Under the pieces are notes generated by a model that saw only the letters and a list, made by a program, of their open reading frames with translations, had not been told where the DNA came from and searched no databases. The position numbers and the translations under genes are program-made. From Propionibacteriaceae bacterium (lineage in GTDB: Bacteria; Actinomycetota; Actinomycetes; Propionibacteriales; Propionibacteriaceae): a stretch of DNA of 38,886 nt. This document shows, piece after piece, positions 15,919 through 24,197 of this stretch. Positions within the stretch are counted from its first letter, which is position 1. Every line of letters begins with the position of its first letter. The stretch spans positions 1-38,886 of the forward strand of contig JAOPXN010000018.1 in assembly GCA_025965155.1 (NCBI GenBank), written 5' to 3'.

Positions 15919-16662
15919 TCAGGCGGAACCGGTGGGTTGGTCGCTGGCGGCTTCGGAGGGCGCGGGGGTGTGGTGCTCGTCGGCGATGAGGTGACTGCTG
16001 CTCCGGTCACTGACCCAGACGCCGGTCCGGCCCAGGTGCGTCGGCAGCACATACCCCGACTGCAGGTCCGACCGGTTCAGCCGCGCGGCGCCGGTGGCCT
16101 CCTCGATCGCCGCGAGGTCCGCCGGATCGGTCGCGACCACGGCGAGCAGTCTCATCAGTCCGCGGATCTGGTTGACCTCCAAGGTGGCCAGCACCTCCGG
16201 CGCCAGCTCCGGCGCGACCAGGACCAGCGGCGTTCGGCTCATGATGATCTTTTCTAGCACCGGCAGCAGCTCCCGTACCGAATCGACGCGCTCGGCGCAG
16301 AGCAGCACCCGTGGCCCGGTCAGCACCGCCCAGCCGGAGGCACGGTCGGTGACGAAGTCGCGGGAGGCGTACCCGACCTCGACTGTGGTCGTGGTCGGCG
16401 CCGCAATCTCCTCGGTGAGCGTCCGTCGCTCCGCTGCGGTCAGCACGGCAGCCGGCTCGGCCGGGGCGCGCCGTGCCTGCAGCTCGGACAGGTAGTGCGG
16501 CGTGGCCGCGTCGGGGCGGAACTGCGGGATGGTTCGCTGCGGGGCGGCGAGCATCTCCCGCGCTGCCCGCTGGTTCTTGCGCCGGTCGGACAGCGCACCG
16601 AAGACGATGACGGCCAGGCCCACCACCACGATGGCGACCAGCCCGACAGTCCACGGGTCCAT
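15919..16662 (-). CDS. Membrane-anchored stand-alone GroEL apical-domain-like protein
   Basis: A 247-residue protein. Residues 4-24 are one membrane helix (GLVAIVVVGLAVIVFG within it), followed by a basic stop (DRRKNQR) and a polar linker to about 90. Residues about 97-226 read like the GroEL substrate-binding apical domain in unbroken order: GYASRDF at 97 (GroEL GYLSPYF), RELLPVLE at 130 (REMLPVLE), LATLEVNQIRG at 158 (LATLVVNTMRG), AVVATDPADLAAIEEATGA, then LGRTGVWVSDRSSSHLI at 210 (LGQAKRVVINKDTTTII). The equatorial ATPase and intermediate domains are absent. The expected topology puts the domain in the cytoplasm, because the residues flanking the C-terminal side of the helix are basic. 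The ATG at 16662 has only a weak site (TGAAG). It is divergent from the DUF1992 gene and first in the operon leading to EamA, DUF202 and alcohol dehydrogenase genes. A client-binding or tethering role is inference. Confidence 0.8.
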   Translation of the reverse strand: MDPWTVGLVAIVVVGLAVIVFGALSDRRKNQRAAREMLAAPQRTIPQFRPDAATPHYLSELQARRAPAEPAAVLTAAERRTLTEEIAAPTTTTVEVGYASRDFVTDRASGWAVLTGPRVLLCAERVDSVRELLPVLEKIIMSRTPLVLVAPELAPEVLATLEVNQIRGLMRLLAVVATDPADLAAIEEATGAARLNRSDLQSGYVLPTHLGRTGVWVSDRSSSHLIADEHHTPAPSEAASDQPTGSA

Positions 16663-16745
16663 GGACTTCAGCCTGCCACACGGGGATCTCAAGCTGGCCT
16701 GGCTCAGCCGCATCGTTCACCGTGTCCGGTGCTGGGGCCGCGATT

Positions 16746-16751
16746 TACGAT
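16746..16751 (+). promoter_or_regulatory. -10 box of a near-leaderless DUF1992 transcript
   Basis: TACGAT matches TANNNT and predicts +1 at 16758, one base before the GTG start at 16759. No ribosome-binding site is present. Confidence 0.45.
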
Positions 16752-16758
16752 AGTTGGC

Positions 16759-17151
16759 GTGACTCCGTTCGAATCCTGGATCGACCGTCAGATCCGTGAG
16801 GCGCAGGAGCGCGGCGAGTTCGACAACCTTTCCGGAGCCGGCAAGCCGATCAAGGGCTTGAACGGCCGCGACGACGAGAACTGGTGGGTCAAGAACCTGA
16901 TGGAGCGGGAGAACCTCAAGCCGATGCTGCCTGGATCGCTTGCGCTCCGAAAGGAGGTCGAGGACCTACCGACCACGGTCGCCGATATCCGTATCGAGGA
17001 GCACGTCCGGGAGGTCGCGGAGGACCTGAACCACCGGATTCGGGACTCCCGCCGGCGCAAAGTGGATGGCCCGGCGCTCTTCATCAACACCGTCGACGTT
17101 GACGCCGTGGTCGAGCAGTGGCGTCATCAGCGTGAGGATCGGGCGGACTAA
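16759..17151 (+). CDS. DUF1992 / DnaJ-C28 conserved-domain protein
   Basis: A 130-residue cytoplasmic protein that begins MTPFESWIDRQIREAQERGE and continues FDNLSGAGKPI. This is the diagnostic start of the DnaJ homologue subfamily C member 28 conserved domain (PF09350, as in E. coli YhdN). The middle (ENWWVKNLMERENLKPMLPG) and the helical C-terminus also fit. It has no J domain, and the biochemical role is unknown. The start is the GTG at 16759, because family members begin here and upstream sequence overlaps the divergent promoter. It is probably leaderless. It diverges from the apical-domain gene. Confidence 0.9.
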   Translation: MTPFESWIDRQIREAQERGEFDNLSGAGKPIKGLNGRDDENWWVKNLMERENLKPMLPGSLALRKEVEDLPTTVADIRIEEHVREVAEDLNHRIRDSRRRKVDGPALFINTVDVDAVVEQWRHQREDRAD

Positions 17152-17172
17152 CAGGATCTGACCGGCGACTTG

Positions 17173-17187
17173 GGACCACTATGGTCC
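17173..17187. terminator. Short hairpin between convergent genes
   Basis: GGACCA and TGGTCC pair with a 3-nt loop between the stops at 17151 and 17194. It is short and lacks a T-tract. Confidence 0.35.
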
Positions 17188-17193
17188 GCGCCA

Positions 17194-18891
17194 CTATGCG
17201 GCCGCAGCGTCTGCCTGCTGGAGGGCGAGCCATGCCTCCCGGCGTCGCCGCTGCTCCACCGGGTCGGGCACTGGAGCCGCTGCCAGCAACCGGCGAGTGT
17301 ACGGATGGGTCGGCGCCGTGAGTGTCTGGTCCGTCGGACCCTCCTCGACGACGCTGCCGCGGTACATCACAGCCACCCGCGACGTCACCTCACCGACCAC
17401 GGCCAGGTCGTGGCTGATGAACAGGCAGGCAAACCCGAAGTCGGCCTGCAGCCGGCCGAAAAGGGCCAAGATCCTGGCCTGCACGGAGACGTCGAGAGCG
17501 CTGGTCGGTTCGTCGGCGATCAGTAGGTCCGGGTTGGTGGAGATGGCCCGGGCGATTGCCACGCGCTGACGCTGACCGCCGGACAGCTCGTGTGGCAGCC
17601 TGCCCGCCAGCGCACGGTCGAGCTGGACCGCGTCCAGCAGCTCGAGGACCCGGGCATGTCGCTGCGCAGCGGACAGCTGTTGGTGCAGGTCCAGCGGCTC
17701 GCCGATGCTGCGTTCGATGGTGTGCCGGGGGTTGAGGCTGGACGCAGGATCCTGGAAGACGATACCGAGCTTGGCGCGTACCTCCCGGAGAGTGCGGCGC
17801 GACGCCTCGGACAGGTCGACGCCGGCGAGCACGGCGCGGCCGGAGGCGAGCTGAACCAGACCAGCCAAGGCTCGTCCGACGGTTGACTTGCCCGATCCCG
17901 ACTCGCCGACCAGGCCGACCACCTCGCCGGGCGCGATGTGGAGGGTCACGGATTCGGCTGCGCGGACCTGGTGGCGCCCACGGCCTCGGTAGATGATCGT
18001 GGCGTCCTCGACAGCAGCGGCAACTCCTTGCCTGGCGGGGTGCCGAACGTGAGCCGGCGCTGGCTCGGCGATCCTCAGCGACGGTAGTCGCGGCACCGCC
18101 GCCAGCAGCGCCTTGGTGTAGTCATGCTGCGGTGCCTTGAACACACTTAGCACATCCGCACGCTCGACGATCTGGCCGTCGCGCATCACAGCTACGTCAT
18201 CGGCGATGTCTGCTACCACTCCCATGTCGTGGGTGATCAGCAGCACGGCCATGCCGAGGCGGTCCTTCAGATCCCGAAGCAGGGCAAGAATCTCCGCCTG
18301 CACTGTCACGTCGAGGGCTGTGGTTGGCTCATCGGCGATCAGCGCCTGTGGGTTGTTGCTGATGGCCATGGCGATCATGGCGCGCTGCAGCTGGCCACCG
18401 GACAGCTCGTGCGGGAAGGACCGCGCCACCCGCGCCGGGTCCGTCACAGCTACCAAGTCGAGCAGTTCGTGCACCCGCCGTCTGGCGGCGGGGCGGTCCA
18501 GCCCCCGGTGGTGTGCGAGCAGCGATTCGGCGATCTGGTCACCAATGGTGAAGACAGGGTTCAACGCGCCCATCGGCTCTTGGAAGACGGTGCCGATCAA
18601 GCCGCCACGGACCCTGCGCAGCCGCTCCGCAGGCGCGCTCAGCAGCTCCTCGGACCCCAGCCGGACGCTGCCCTCGATCTGCGCCGTGTTCGGCAGCAGC
18701 CTCAACGTGGCCATCGCGGTGACGCTCTTGCCGGAGCCGGACTCGCCGACCAGCGCGAGAACGCGCCCGCGTTCCAGCGTGAAGCCGACGTGGTGGACGA
18801 CCTCACGGGGGGCGGCGCGACCGCCCTGGGTGGTGAAGGAGATTGAGAGGTCCGTCACCTGCAGGACGGTCGGCTCGGCTGGTGCGCTCAC
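17194..18891 (-). CDS. Fused double ATPase of a Dpp/Opp-type ABC importer
   Basis: A 565-residue protein joining two ABC ATPases, equivalent to DppD and DppF. Half 1 (about 9-265) has Walker A GESGSGKS (49-56), signature ELSGGQLQR and Walker B ADEPTTALD. Half 2 (about 290-550) has GESGSGKST, ELSGGQRQR and ADEPTSALD. Each half carries the oligopeptide-type C-terminal extension (HDYTKALLAAVP; HPYTRRLLAAAPVP). It would power the permease pair encoded upstream in the operon. The start is the GTG at 18891, which overlaps the binding-protein stop (GTGA). A longer in-frame reading would lie inside the binding-protein gene. Confidence 0.93.
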   Translation of the reverse strand: MSAPAEPTVLQVTDLSISFTTQGGRAAPREVVHHVGFTLERGRVLALVGESGSGKSVTAMATLRLLPNTAQIEGSVRLGSEELLSAPAERLRRVRGGLIGTVFQEPMGALNPVFTIGDQIAESLLAHHRGLDRPAARRRVHELLDLVAVTDPARVARSFPHELSGGQLQRAMIAMAISNNPQALIADEPTTALDVTVQAEILALLRDLKDRLGMAVLLITHDMGVVADIADDVAVMRDGQIVERADVLSVFKAPQHDYTKALLAAVPRLPSLRIAEPAPAHVRHPARQGVAAAVEDATIIYRGRGRHQVRAAESVTLHIAPGEVVGLVGESGSGKSTVGRALAGLVQLASGRAVLAGVDLSEASRRTLREVRAKLGIVFQDPASSLNPRHTIERSIGEPLDLHQQLSAAQRHARVLELLDAVQLDRALAGRLPHELSGGQRQRVAIARAISTNPDLLIADEPTSALDVSVQARILALFGRLQADFGFACLFISHDLAVVGEVTSRVAVMYRGSVVEEGPTDQTLTAPTHPYTRRLLAAAPVPDPVEQRRRREAWLALQQADAAAA

Positions 18892-20558
18892 TGGGCCAGG
18901 GTCACCTTCAGGTAGTTGGGGTAGGCGGGGAAGGCGCCGATGAAGAAGTTCCGCACATTCGACCCGCGCAGGAACGAGTTCTTGGTGTAGGTCAGCGGGA
19001 TGACGGGGGCGTCCTGCATGATCATCTTGTCCGCCGTGGCCCATAGCTTCGCCGACTCCGCCGGGTCGACGGTGCCGGTCGCTTTCTTGATCAACGCGTC
19101 CACTTCCGGGTTGGAGTAGCGGGAGATGTTGTAGTTGCCGCCACCGATCTGGCGGGAGTCGAACAGTGGCTGGATGTTGGCGTTGGGGCTGGGGAAGTCC
19201 GGCTGCCAGCTCCCCAGGTAAAGGTCGTAGTTGGTGTCGTTGCCGGTGACGGATGCCGTGACGGTGTTTGCGTCCAGCGGTTTCAAGGTGATCTTCACCC
19301 CTGCCTTGGCGAACCCCTGCTGGAGGGCCTGAGCCTGGGCCAGCGTGCTGGAGTCGTTGGCCACCACCAGAGTCAGGTTGAGGTCATTGGCATGTCCGGC
19401 TGCGGCGAGCATCTCTTTGGCCTTGGCTGGGTCGCCCGACGGCTCGGCGGGGTACAGGTCGTACGGTTCCCGGCCGGGGATCCCCGGAGTGATCAAGGTG
19501 GTGGCAGGCTCCCCGGCGATGGTGCCGCCGGCGGCGACCAGGTAGGCCTGCCGGTCGGCTGCGTACTCCAGCGCCCTGCGCACCTTGACGTCCTTCAGCG
19601 CGCCGCGCTGGGTGTTGAACGCCAGGTAGGACAGGGCGCCGGGCCCGGAGGTGGCCAGCCGGTCCTTGACGTTCGGGTTGGACTGCGCCTGGGCCAGCTG
19701 CGCCGCCGGGACGAACTGCGCGCCGAAGGAGTTCTTCGCCTCGCCGCTGTCGGCGATCAGCGACTGCGCCGCGACGGTGGTGTCCTGGCTCAGCTTGAAG
19801 TTGATCTGGTCCGGGCCGGCGGTTCGGACGGAGTCGGTGGCTGGGTCCCAGCTCGGGTTACGGCTGAGGTTGAGCGAAACGCCCTGGGTGTAGGACTGCA
19901 CCTGGTAGGGCCCCGAGGCCTCCGGCTTCTGGCCGTAGGTGTTCGGATTGTCCTTGGCCTTGGGCACCGGTGAGAAGGCGGGCATCGAAGCGATCCAGGG
20001 CCAGTCGCCGTACGGGGTGTTCAGCTTGAACACGATCGTCTTCTGGTCCGGCGTCTGGATCGAGGCCAGCTGGTCACCGGAGTACGGGCCCTTGTAGGAG
20101 TCGGCGCCCGCCAGCAGTGACTTGTGGTAGCCCAGGCCACCGGACAGCTCCGGCGCGAAGGACCGCTCCAGCCCGTACTTGATGTCGGTCGTGGTGATGG
20201 GGGTGCCGTCGGCGTACTTCAGGTTGTCCTTCAGGGTGTAGGTCCAGGTCTTCCCGCCGTCGCTTTCGGTGCCGGTGTCGGTGGCGAGGTCGGGGACCAC
20301 CTGAGCCGGTTGATTCGGGGCAACCTCCCAGGTGGTGAGGCGCCTGTTCACCAGGCCGAGCGAGGTGATCGCCAGGCTTTGGCTCTTGGCCGGGTCGAAG
20401 CTGATCTCCGTCTGCGAGGTCAGGATCGTCAGCGTGCCGCCCTTGGTGGGGGGCGCGGACTGGGACGAGGAGCCGGGGTTGGCGGGGTTGGCGTTGCAGC
20501 CGGTCAGCATTAGTGCCGCAGCGGCAAGCACAACGCCCATGCCTCTCAGACGGTTCAT
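18888..20558 (-). CDS. Family-5 solute-binding lipoprotein of the Dpp/Opp-type importer
   Basis: A 556-residue lipoprotein. Its N-terminus MNRLRGMGVVLAAAALMLTG ends in a lipobox with Cys21. The mature protein has SBP_bac_5 landmarks: LTSQTEISFDPAKS, the conserved LKDNLKYADGTPITTTDIKYG block, VRRALEYAADRQ and a closing YTKNSFLRGSNVRN. Family 5 proteins bind peptides but also plant oligosaccharides, and the setting beside a sugar locus makes an oligosaccharide possible. The ATG at 20558 follows AAAGGAC. It lies 43 bp after the DppB-type gene and overlaps the ATPase gene by GTGA. Confidence 0.92.
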   Translation of the reverse strand: MNRLRGMGVVLAAAALMLTGCNANPANPGSSSQSAPPTKGGTLTILTSQTEISFDPAKSQSLAITSLGLVNRRLTTWEVAPNQPAQVVPDLATDTGTESDGGKTWTYTLKDNLKYADGTPITTTDIKYGLERSFAPELSGGLGYHKSLLAGADSYKGPYSGDQLASIQTPDQKTIVFKLNTPYGDWPWIASMPAFSPVPKAKDNPNTYGQKPEASGPYQVQSYTQGVSLNLSRNPSWDPATDSVRTAGPDQINFKLSQDTTVAAQSLIADSGEAKNSFGAQFVPAAQLAQAQSNPNVKDRLATSGPGALSYLAFNTQRGALKDVKVRRALEYAADRQAYLVAAGGTIAGEPATTLITPGIPGREPYDLYPAEPSGDPAKAKEMLAAAGHANDLNLTLVVANDSSTLAQAQALQQGFAKAGVKITLKPLDANTVTASVTGNDTNYDLYLGSWQPDFPSPNANIQPLFDSRQIGGGNYNISRYSNPEVDALIKKATGTVDPAESAKLWATADKMIMQDAPVIPLTYTKNSFLRGSNVRNFFIGAFPAYPNYLKVTLAQ

Positions 20559-20601
20559 ATCGGTGTCCTTTCTGTGCGTTATGTCGGTACCGGGGGAAGG
20601 G

Positions 20602-21603
20602 TCATCGGGTCCCGGTTCGGGCCCGAGGGTCAAGGACGCCGTAGCTGACGTCGACGACGAAGTTAGCGAGGATGATCACGAAGGCAGAGAACAAGGTGAC
20701 ACCGACGATCACCGGCAGGTCGAGGTTGCCGACGGCGTCGAGCAGCAGAGCCCCCAGGCCCTGCATGGAGAAGACCTTTTCGGTGATCACGGCGCCGCCG
20801 AGCAGGCCGCCCAGGTCCAGACCGAACACCGTGGCTACCGGGATCAGCACGTTGCGGAGCGCGTGCCGGCCGATGGTACGGGTCTCGCTGAGGCCCTTCG
20901 CTCGGGCGGTGCGGATGTAGTCCTCGGTCATCACTTCCAGCATCTGGCCCCGGGTCAGCCTGGTGTAGATGGCGGCGTTGATGAAGGCCAGTACGCACCA
21001 CGGCAGGATCAGATGCCACAACCAGTCGACCGGACTCTCCGTCAGCGGCACGTACCCGCCGATCGGGACCATGTTCAAGGTGAAGCCGAAGAGCAGGATG
21101 CCGAGCAGCCCGACCAGGTACGCGGGTGCGGAGACGCCGGCCATCGAGATCGACATCAACAGGCGGTCGATCGCGGTGCCGCGGCGCAGTGCCGAGATGA
21201 CGCCGGTGGAGACCCCGAGCACAAGCCACAAGATGGCGGCGCCGATGGCAATGGAGAAGGTCACCGGGATCCGATCGAGGATAAGCTGGGTCACCGGGGT
21301 GGAGAGCCGGAACGAGTATCCGAAGCAGGGGGCGCTGCAATCGATGGCTGCGGGGCCTGCACCGAAGGTCCGCCCGAAGAAAATGCCGCGGGTGTACTGC
21401 AGGAACTGCTGCCACCACGGGTGGTCGTAGCCCATAAAGGTTTTCGCCTGCGCCAGCCGGTCCGGAGTGCACGGCCGGCCGCAGGACAGCTGGGCCGGAT
21501 TACTCGGCAGCACGTAGAAGATCGCGTAGGTGATGAAGGTAATGATCAACAGCACGATGATCATGCCGATCAGGCGACCTCCGAGGAAGCGTGCGACTCT
21601 CAT
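20602..21603 (-). CDS. DppB-type ABC permease
   Basis: A 333-residue membrane protein with six predicted helices, starting with the conserved RVARFLGGRLIGMIIVLLII. It has the BPD_transp_1 region and the EAA-like loop around EDYIRTARAKGLSETRTIGRHALRN. A cysteine-containing external loop (LSCGRPCTPDRL and DCSAPCFGYSF) lies between helices 1 and 2. Its ATG overlaps the DppC stop (ATGA). Confidence 0.92.
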   Translation of the reverse strand: MRVARFLGGRLIGMIIVLLIITFITYAIFYVLPSNPAQLSCGRPCTPDRLAQAKTFMGYDHPWWQQFLQYTRGIFFGRTFGAGPAAIDCSAPCFGYSFRLSTPVTQLILDRIPVTFSIAIGAAILWLVLGVSTGVISALRRGTAIDRLLMSISMAGVSAPAYLVGLLGILLFGFTLNMVPIGGYVPLTESPVDWLWHLILPWCVLAFINAAIYTRLTRGQMLEVMTEDYIRTARAKGLSETRTIGRHALRNVLIPVATVFGLDLGGLLGGAVITEKVFSMQGLGALLLDAVGNLDLPVIVGVTLFSAFVIILANFVVDVSYGVLDPRARTGTR

Positions 21604-22535
21604 CGACCGGCACCTTCGCTTCGCGGGTCCAGGGCGTCGCGCAAGCCGTCACCGGCCAGGTTGAAGGCGAGTGTCACCAGGAACAGGGCTGCACCAGGGA
21701 AGAAGAGGAACATCGGGTCGGTCTGGACCCAGTTGATCGCCTCCCCGATGGAGCGGCCCCAGGCTGGTGTCGGTGGGGGGACACCGACGCCGAGGAACGA
21801 CAGTGCCGCCTCGGCCCCGATCTTGCCGGGGATGGAGATGGTGGCGAAGACGATGATGGTGGCGGCCAGGTTGGGCAGAATCTGGCGGAACAGCAGGTGC
21901 GTCGCGCTCGCGCCGGCCGCCAGCGAGGCGACGACGTAGTTCCGCTGCTTCAGCACCAACGTCTGGCCGCGGACCACCCGCGCAATGGCCGGCCAGCCGA
22001 AGAAGCCGATCACGACGATGATCAGCAGGGACTTGGGGAACCAAGGGGGGATGATGGCACCGACGGCGATCATGAAGATCAGACCCGGGAAGCCGAAGAC
22101 GACGTCGGTGGCGCGGCTGAGCACTCGGTCGGCCCAGCCGCCGAAGTAACCGGCCACGATGCCGATCAGGACTCCGAGAACGACGGAGACAACCGTGGCC
22201 GCGACGCCCACCAGGAGCGAGGTTCGGGCGCCGTAGATGACGACGGCGAACAGGTCGCGTCCGGTCAGCGGCTCGACCCCGAACCAGTGCTCGCGGCTGA
22301 TGCCGCCGCCGAAGCCCCGCGGAGCGCCGGTGTCGTCCAGCGCGGCGAGGTCGTACTCGTACGGGCCGTAGCCGCTGATGGCGGTGATCAGTGGTGCAAA
22401 GACGGCGGCTAGGACGAAGACCAGCACCACCACCAGGCCGAAGACCGCCCCCCGGTCAGCGGACAGGCGACGGGCCACTTGCCGCGCTCCGCTCGACGGC
22501 TCCAGGGCCGGCTCGGTTGCGATGACACTGGCCAC
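21600..22535 (-). CDS. DppC-type ABC permease
   Basis: A 311-residue membrane protein with six helices. The N-terminal soluble part is followed by RGAVFGLVVVLVFVLAAVFAP, then the HWFGVEPLTGRDLFAVVIYGAR segment typical of DppC/OppC. The EAA-like loop is at QRNYVVASLAAGASATHLLFRQILPN. I prefer the GTG at 22535 because GGAGGCGGGAG lies just upstream and it gives a normal family length; an in-frame ATG at 22670 would add 45 low-complexity residues. This is the first gene of the operon DppC, DppB, binding protein, ATPase. Its promoter lies in the region shared with the sugar operon. Confidence 0.9.
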   Translation of the reverse strand: MASVIATEPALEPSSGARQVARRLSADRGAVFGLVVVLVFVLAAVFAPLITAISGYGPYEYDLAALDDTGAPRGFGGGISREHWFGVEPLTGRDLFAVVIYGARTSLLVGVAATVVSVVLGVLIGIVAGYFGGWADRVLSRATDVVFGFPGLIFMIAVGAIIPPWFPKSLLIIVVIGFFGWPAIARVVRGQTLVLKQRNYVVASLAAGASATHLLFRQILPNLAATIIVFATISIPGKIGAEAALSFLGVGVPPPTPAWGRSIGEAINWVQTDPMFLFFPGAALFLVTLAFNLAGDGLRDALDPRSEGAGR

Positions 22536-22675
22536 CTGTTCTCCCGCCTCCTCCGCTGCCGCGCGAGACGCCGTTGAGGCATCCGCCCACGGTGGGGTCC
22601 GCCGGTATCGGGCCCGTGGTGGACGGTACCCAGGACCGGAGCCCGGTAAGCAACCCGCCGATGAGCGCACTGCCC

Positions 22676-22704
22676 TTGCAACGTTGTAGTGTTATCGCTA
22701 ACAT
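22676..22704 (+). promoter_or_regulatory. Promoter of the sugar-utilisation operon
   Basis: TTGCAA (22676-22681) and TAACAT (22699-22704) have an ideal 17-bp spacer. Transcription would start near 22711, leaving a leader of about 98 nt before the gene at 22809. Confidence 0.65.
22690..22703. promoter_or_regulatory. LacI-family operator
   Basis: TGTTATCGCTAACA is a near-perfect palindrome (TGTTA/TAACA arms, central CG) of the kind bound by LacI/GalR regulators. It covers the end of the spacer and most of the -10 box, so binding should block transcription. The LacI gene at 29717 is the obvious candidate. Lying between divergent operons, it may also affect the Dpp-type operon. Confidence 0.8.
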
Positions 22705-22746
22705 TTCGCCCGAGAGCACCGCTGGCTGCTCCCCTCAATCTCAGAC

Positions 22747-22798
22747 ATCTCGGGCCCTCAGGGCCGGAGGTCACTTATCTCGGCCCAAGGGCCAGAGG
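22747..22798 (+). promoter_or_regulatory. Two tandem related hairpins in the sugar-operon leader
   Basis: Two copies of ATCTCGG..CCC..AGGGCC..AGG begin at 22747 and 22777. The first folds as CTC-GGCCC, loop TCA, GGGCC-GAG with one G-G mismatch. The second folds as GGCCC/GGGCC with closing CTC/GAG. The 3' arm of the second runs into the GAGGAAGG ribosome-binding site of the 22809 gene, so folding could limit translation. Not a riboswitch class I know. Confidence 0.5.
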
Positions 22799-22808
22799 AA
22801 GGTCAAAG

Positions 22809-24197
22809 ATGACTGGCAACAACAACCCATGGACCGCGGGCTCTCCGATGACGCGGCGCCGACTACTGAACGCCTTTGCCGTGGCGGGCGGTCTCGGGCT
22901 TGCTTCACCGTTGCTGTCGGCCTGTGTGCCGGGCTCGTCCGGCGGCGGCGAGGAGAAGCTCGCCCCCAGCCCGAGCGCCGCCGCGAGCGGGACGGTCACA
23001 CTGTGGATGCGCGATGACGACCTGCTCAAGGTCTTCAAGACGGTGATCCCGGCCTTCAACAAGAAGTACCCCGACGTCAAGGTCAACATGGTCGGCGTTG
23101 ATATCGCCACCAAGCTCCCTCCGACCCTGATCAGCGGCACCGGGGTGCCGGACGGCTCCTTCTACGAGGATGTCAACATCGGCGCCCAGGCGGCGCACCT
23201 GTTCGACCTGACCGATCTGATGGCACCGCACGCGGCTGACACCCTTCAGTTCAAGCTCGACGTTGCGACCTATGACCAAAAGCTCGTCGCCGTTCCGTGG
23301 GACACCGACCCGGGCATGCTCTATTACCGCGAGAGCGTGCTGTCCGACGCCGGCGTCGACCCGGCCAGCCTCACCACGTTCGACTCCCTTCTGGATGGCG
23401 CGCGGACGATCAAGGAGAAGTTCCCCAAGGCGCAGCCGATCCCCTTGGAGCAGGACGCCAACCTGGGCATGCAGTGGTTGATGATGATGATCAACCAGCA
23501 GCAGGGAACCGGTCTGGTGGACGCGAACGGCGCACTGACCATCGACACCGACGCCTTCCGGCGCGCGCTGACCTGGATCAAGACGGTGGCCGACGAGGAG
23601 CTCGGTGCCCGGTCCAAGTTCGCCAGCACCGGCCACGTCGCCCAGCTCGACGACGGCACCATCTCGCTGGTCCCCTGGGCGATCTGGTTCAACTTCCTGC
23701 CACAGACCGGCCTGAAGACCACCAAGGGCGACTGGCGAGTCGGGCTGCTTCCCGCCTGGGAAGAGGGCGGTGCCCGGTCCGGCGTCATGGGCGGTAGCTC
23801 GTTCGTCATCCCGAAGAAGGCCAAGAATCCCGAGCTCGCCTGGCTGTTCTACGAGTTCGCCATGTATGACCCGGCCGGCTACGGCACCGTCTACGGACCG
23901 AACGACACCTACCCGAACGGCCTGAACACGGCGCTGCCGTCGGTCAAGGCTGCGCTGGAGGGTCCGCCGCTGTTCAAGCCGGTGGCCGCACTGGGCAACC
24001 AGGACCTGTGGTCGATCGACACCGAGGCCGCGAAGGCTATCCCGCCGGGCTACCGGATCCCCTCCTGGTTCAACAGTGCCGCTGCCTATCTGGGCGTCAA
24101 CATGCAGAAGATGATCGACGGCAAGGCCAGTGTTGATGAAGTGATCAACGTCTCCGTGGAGCAGATCACCAAGAACCTGGTCGACCGCCAGCGATGA
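22809..24197 (+). CDS. Sugar-binding lipoprotein of a CUT1 ABC transporter
   Basis: A 462-residue extracellular solute-binding protein (family 1, SBP_bac_1). The N-terminus has a twin-arginine motif (MTRRRLLNAFAV, Arg 16-18) and a lipobox LLSAC with Cys39, so it is likely a Tat-exported lipoprotein. Mature landmarks include TVTLWMRDDD, FNKKYPDVKVNMVGV, VPWDTDPGMLYYRESVL and the late GGSSFVIPKKAKNPELAWLF. The sugar is not readable from sequence; arabino-oligosaccharides are inferred from the GH51 gene downstream. The ATG follows GAGGAAGG. It is the first gene of an operon repressed, by inference, through the operator at 22690. Its stop overlaps the next gene (ATGA). Confidence 0.92.
   Translation: MTGNNNPWTAGSPMTRRRLLNAFAVAGGLGLASPLLSACVPGSSGGGEEKLAPSPSAAASGTVTLWMRDDDLLKVFKTVIPAFNKKYPDVKVNMVGVDIATKLPPTLISGTGVPDGSFYEDVNIGAQAAHLFDLTDLMAPHAADTLQFKLDVATYDQKLVAVPWDTDPGMLYYRESVLSDAGVDPASLTTFDSLLDGARTIKEKFPKAQPIPLEQDANLGMQWLMMMINQQQGTGLVDANGALTIDTDAFRRALTWIKTVADEELGARSKFASTGHVAQLDDGTISLVPWAIWFNFLPQTGLKTTKGDWRVGLLPAWEEGGARSGVMGGSSFVIPKKAKNPELAWLFYEFAMYDPAGYGTVYGPNDTYPNGLNTALPSVKAALEGPPLFKPVAALGNQDLWSIDTEAAKAIPPGYRIPSWFNSAAAYLGVNMQKMIDGKASVDEVINVSVEQITKNLVDRQR

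Noticed and set aside
20332-21939. 535-codon plus-strand frame across the Dpp operon
   Set aside because: It is antisense to three clear transporter genes, and its composition is that of a high-GC shadow frame.
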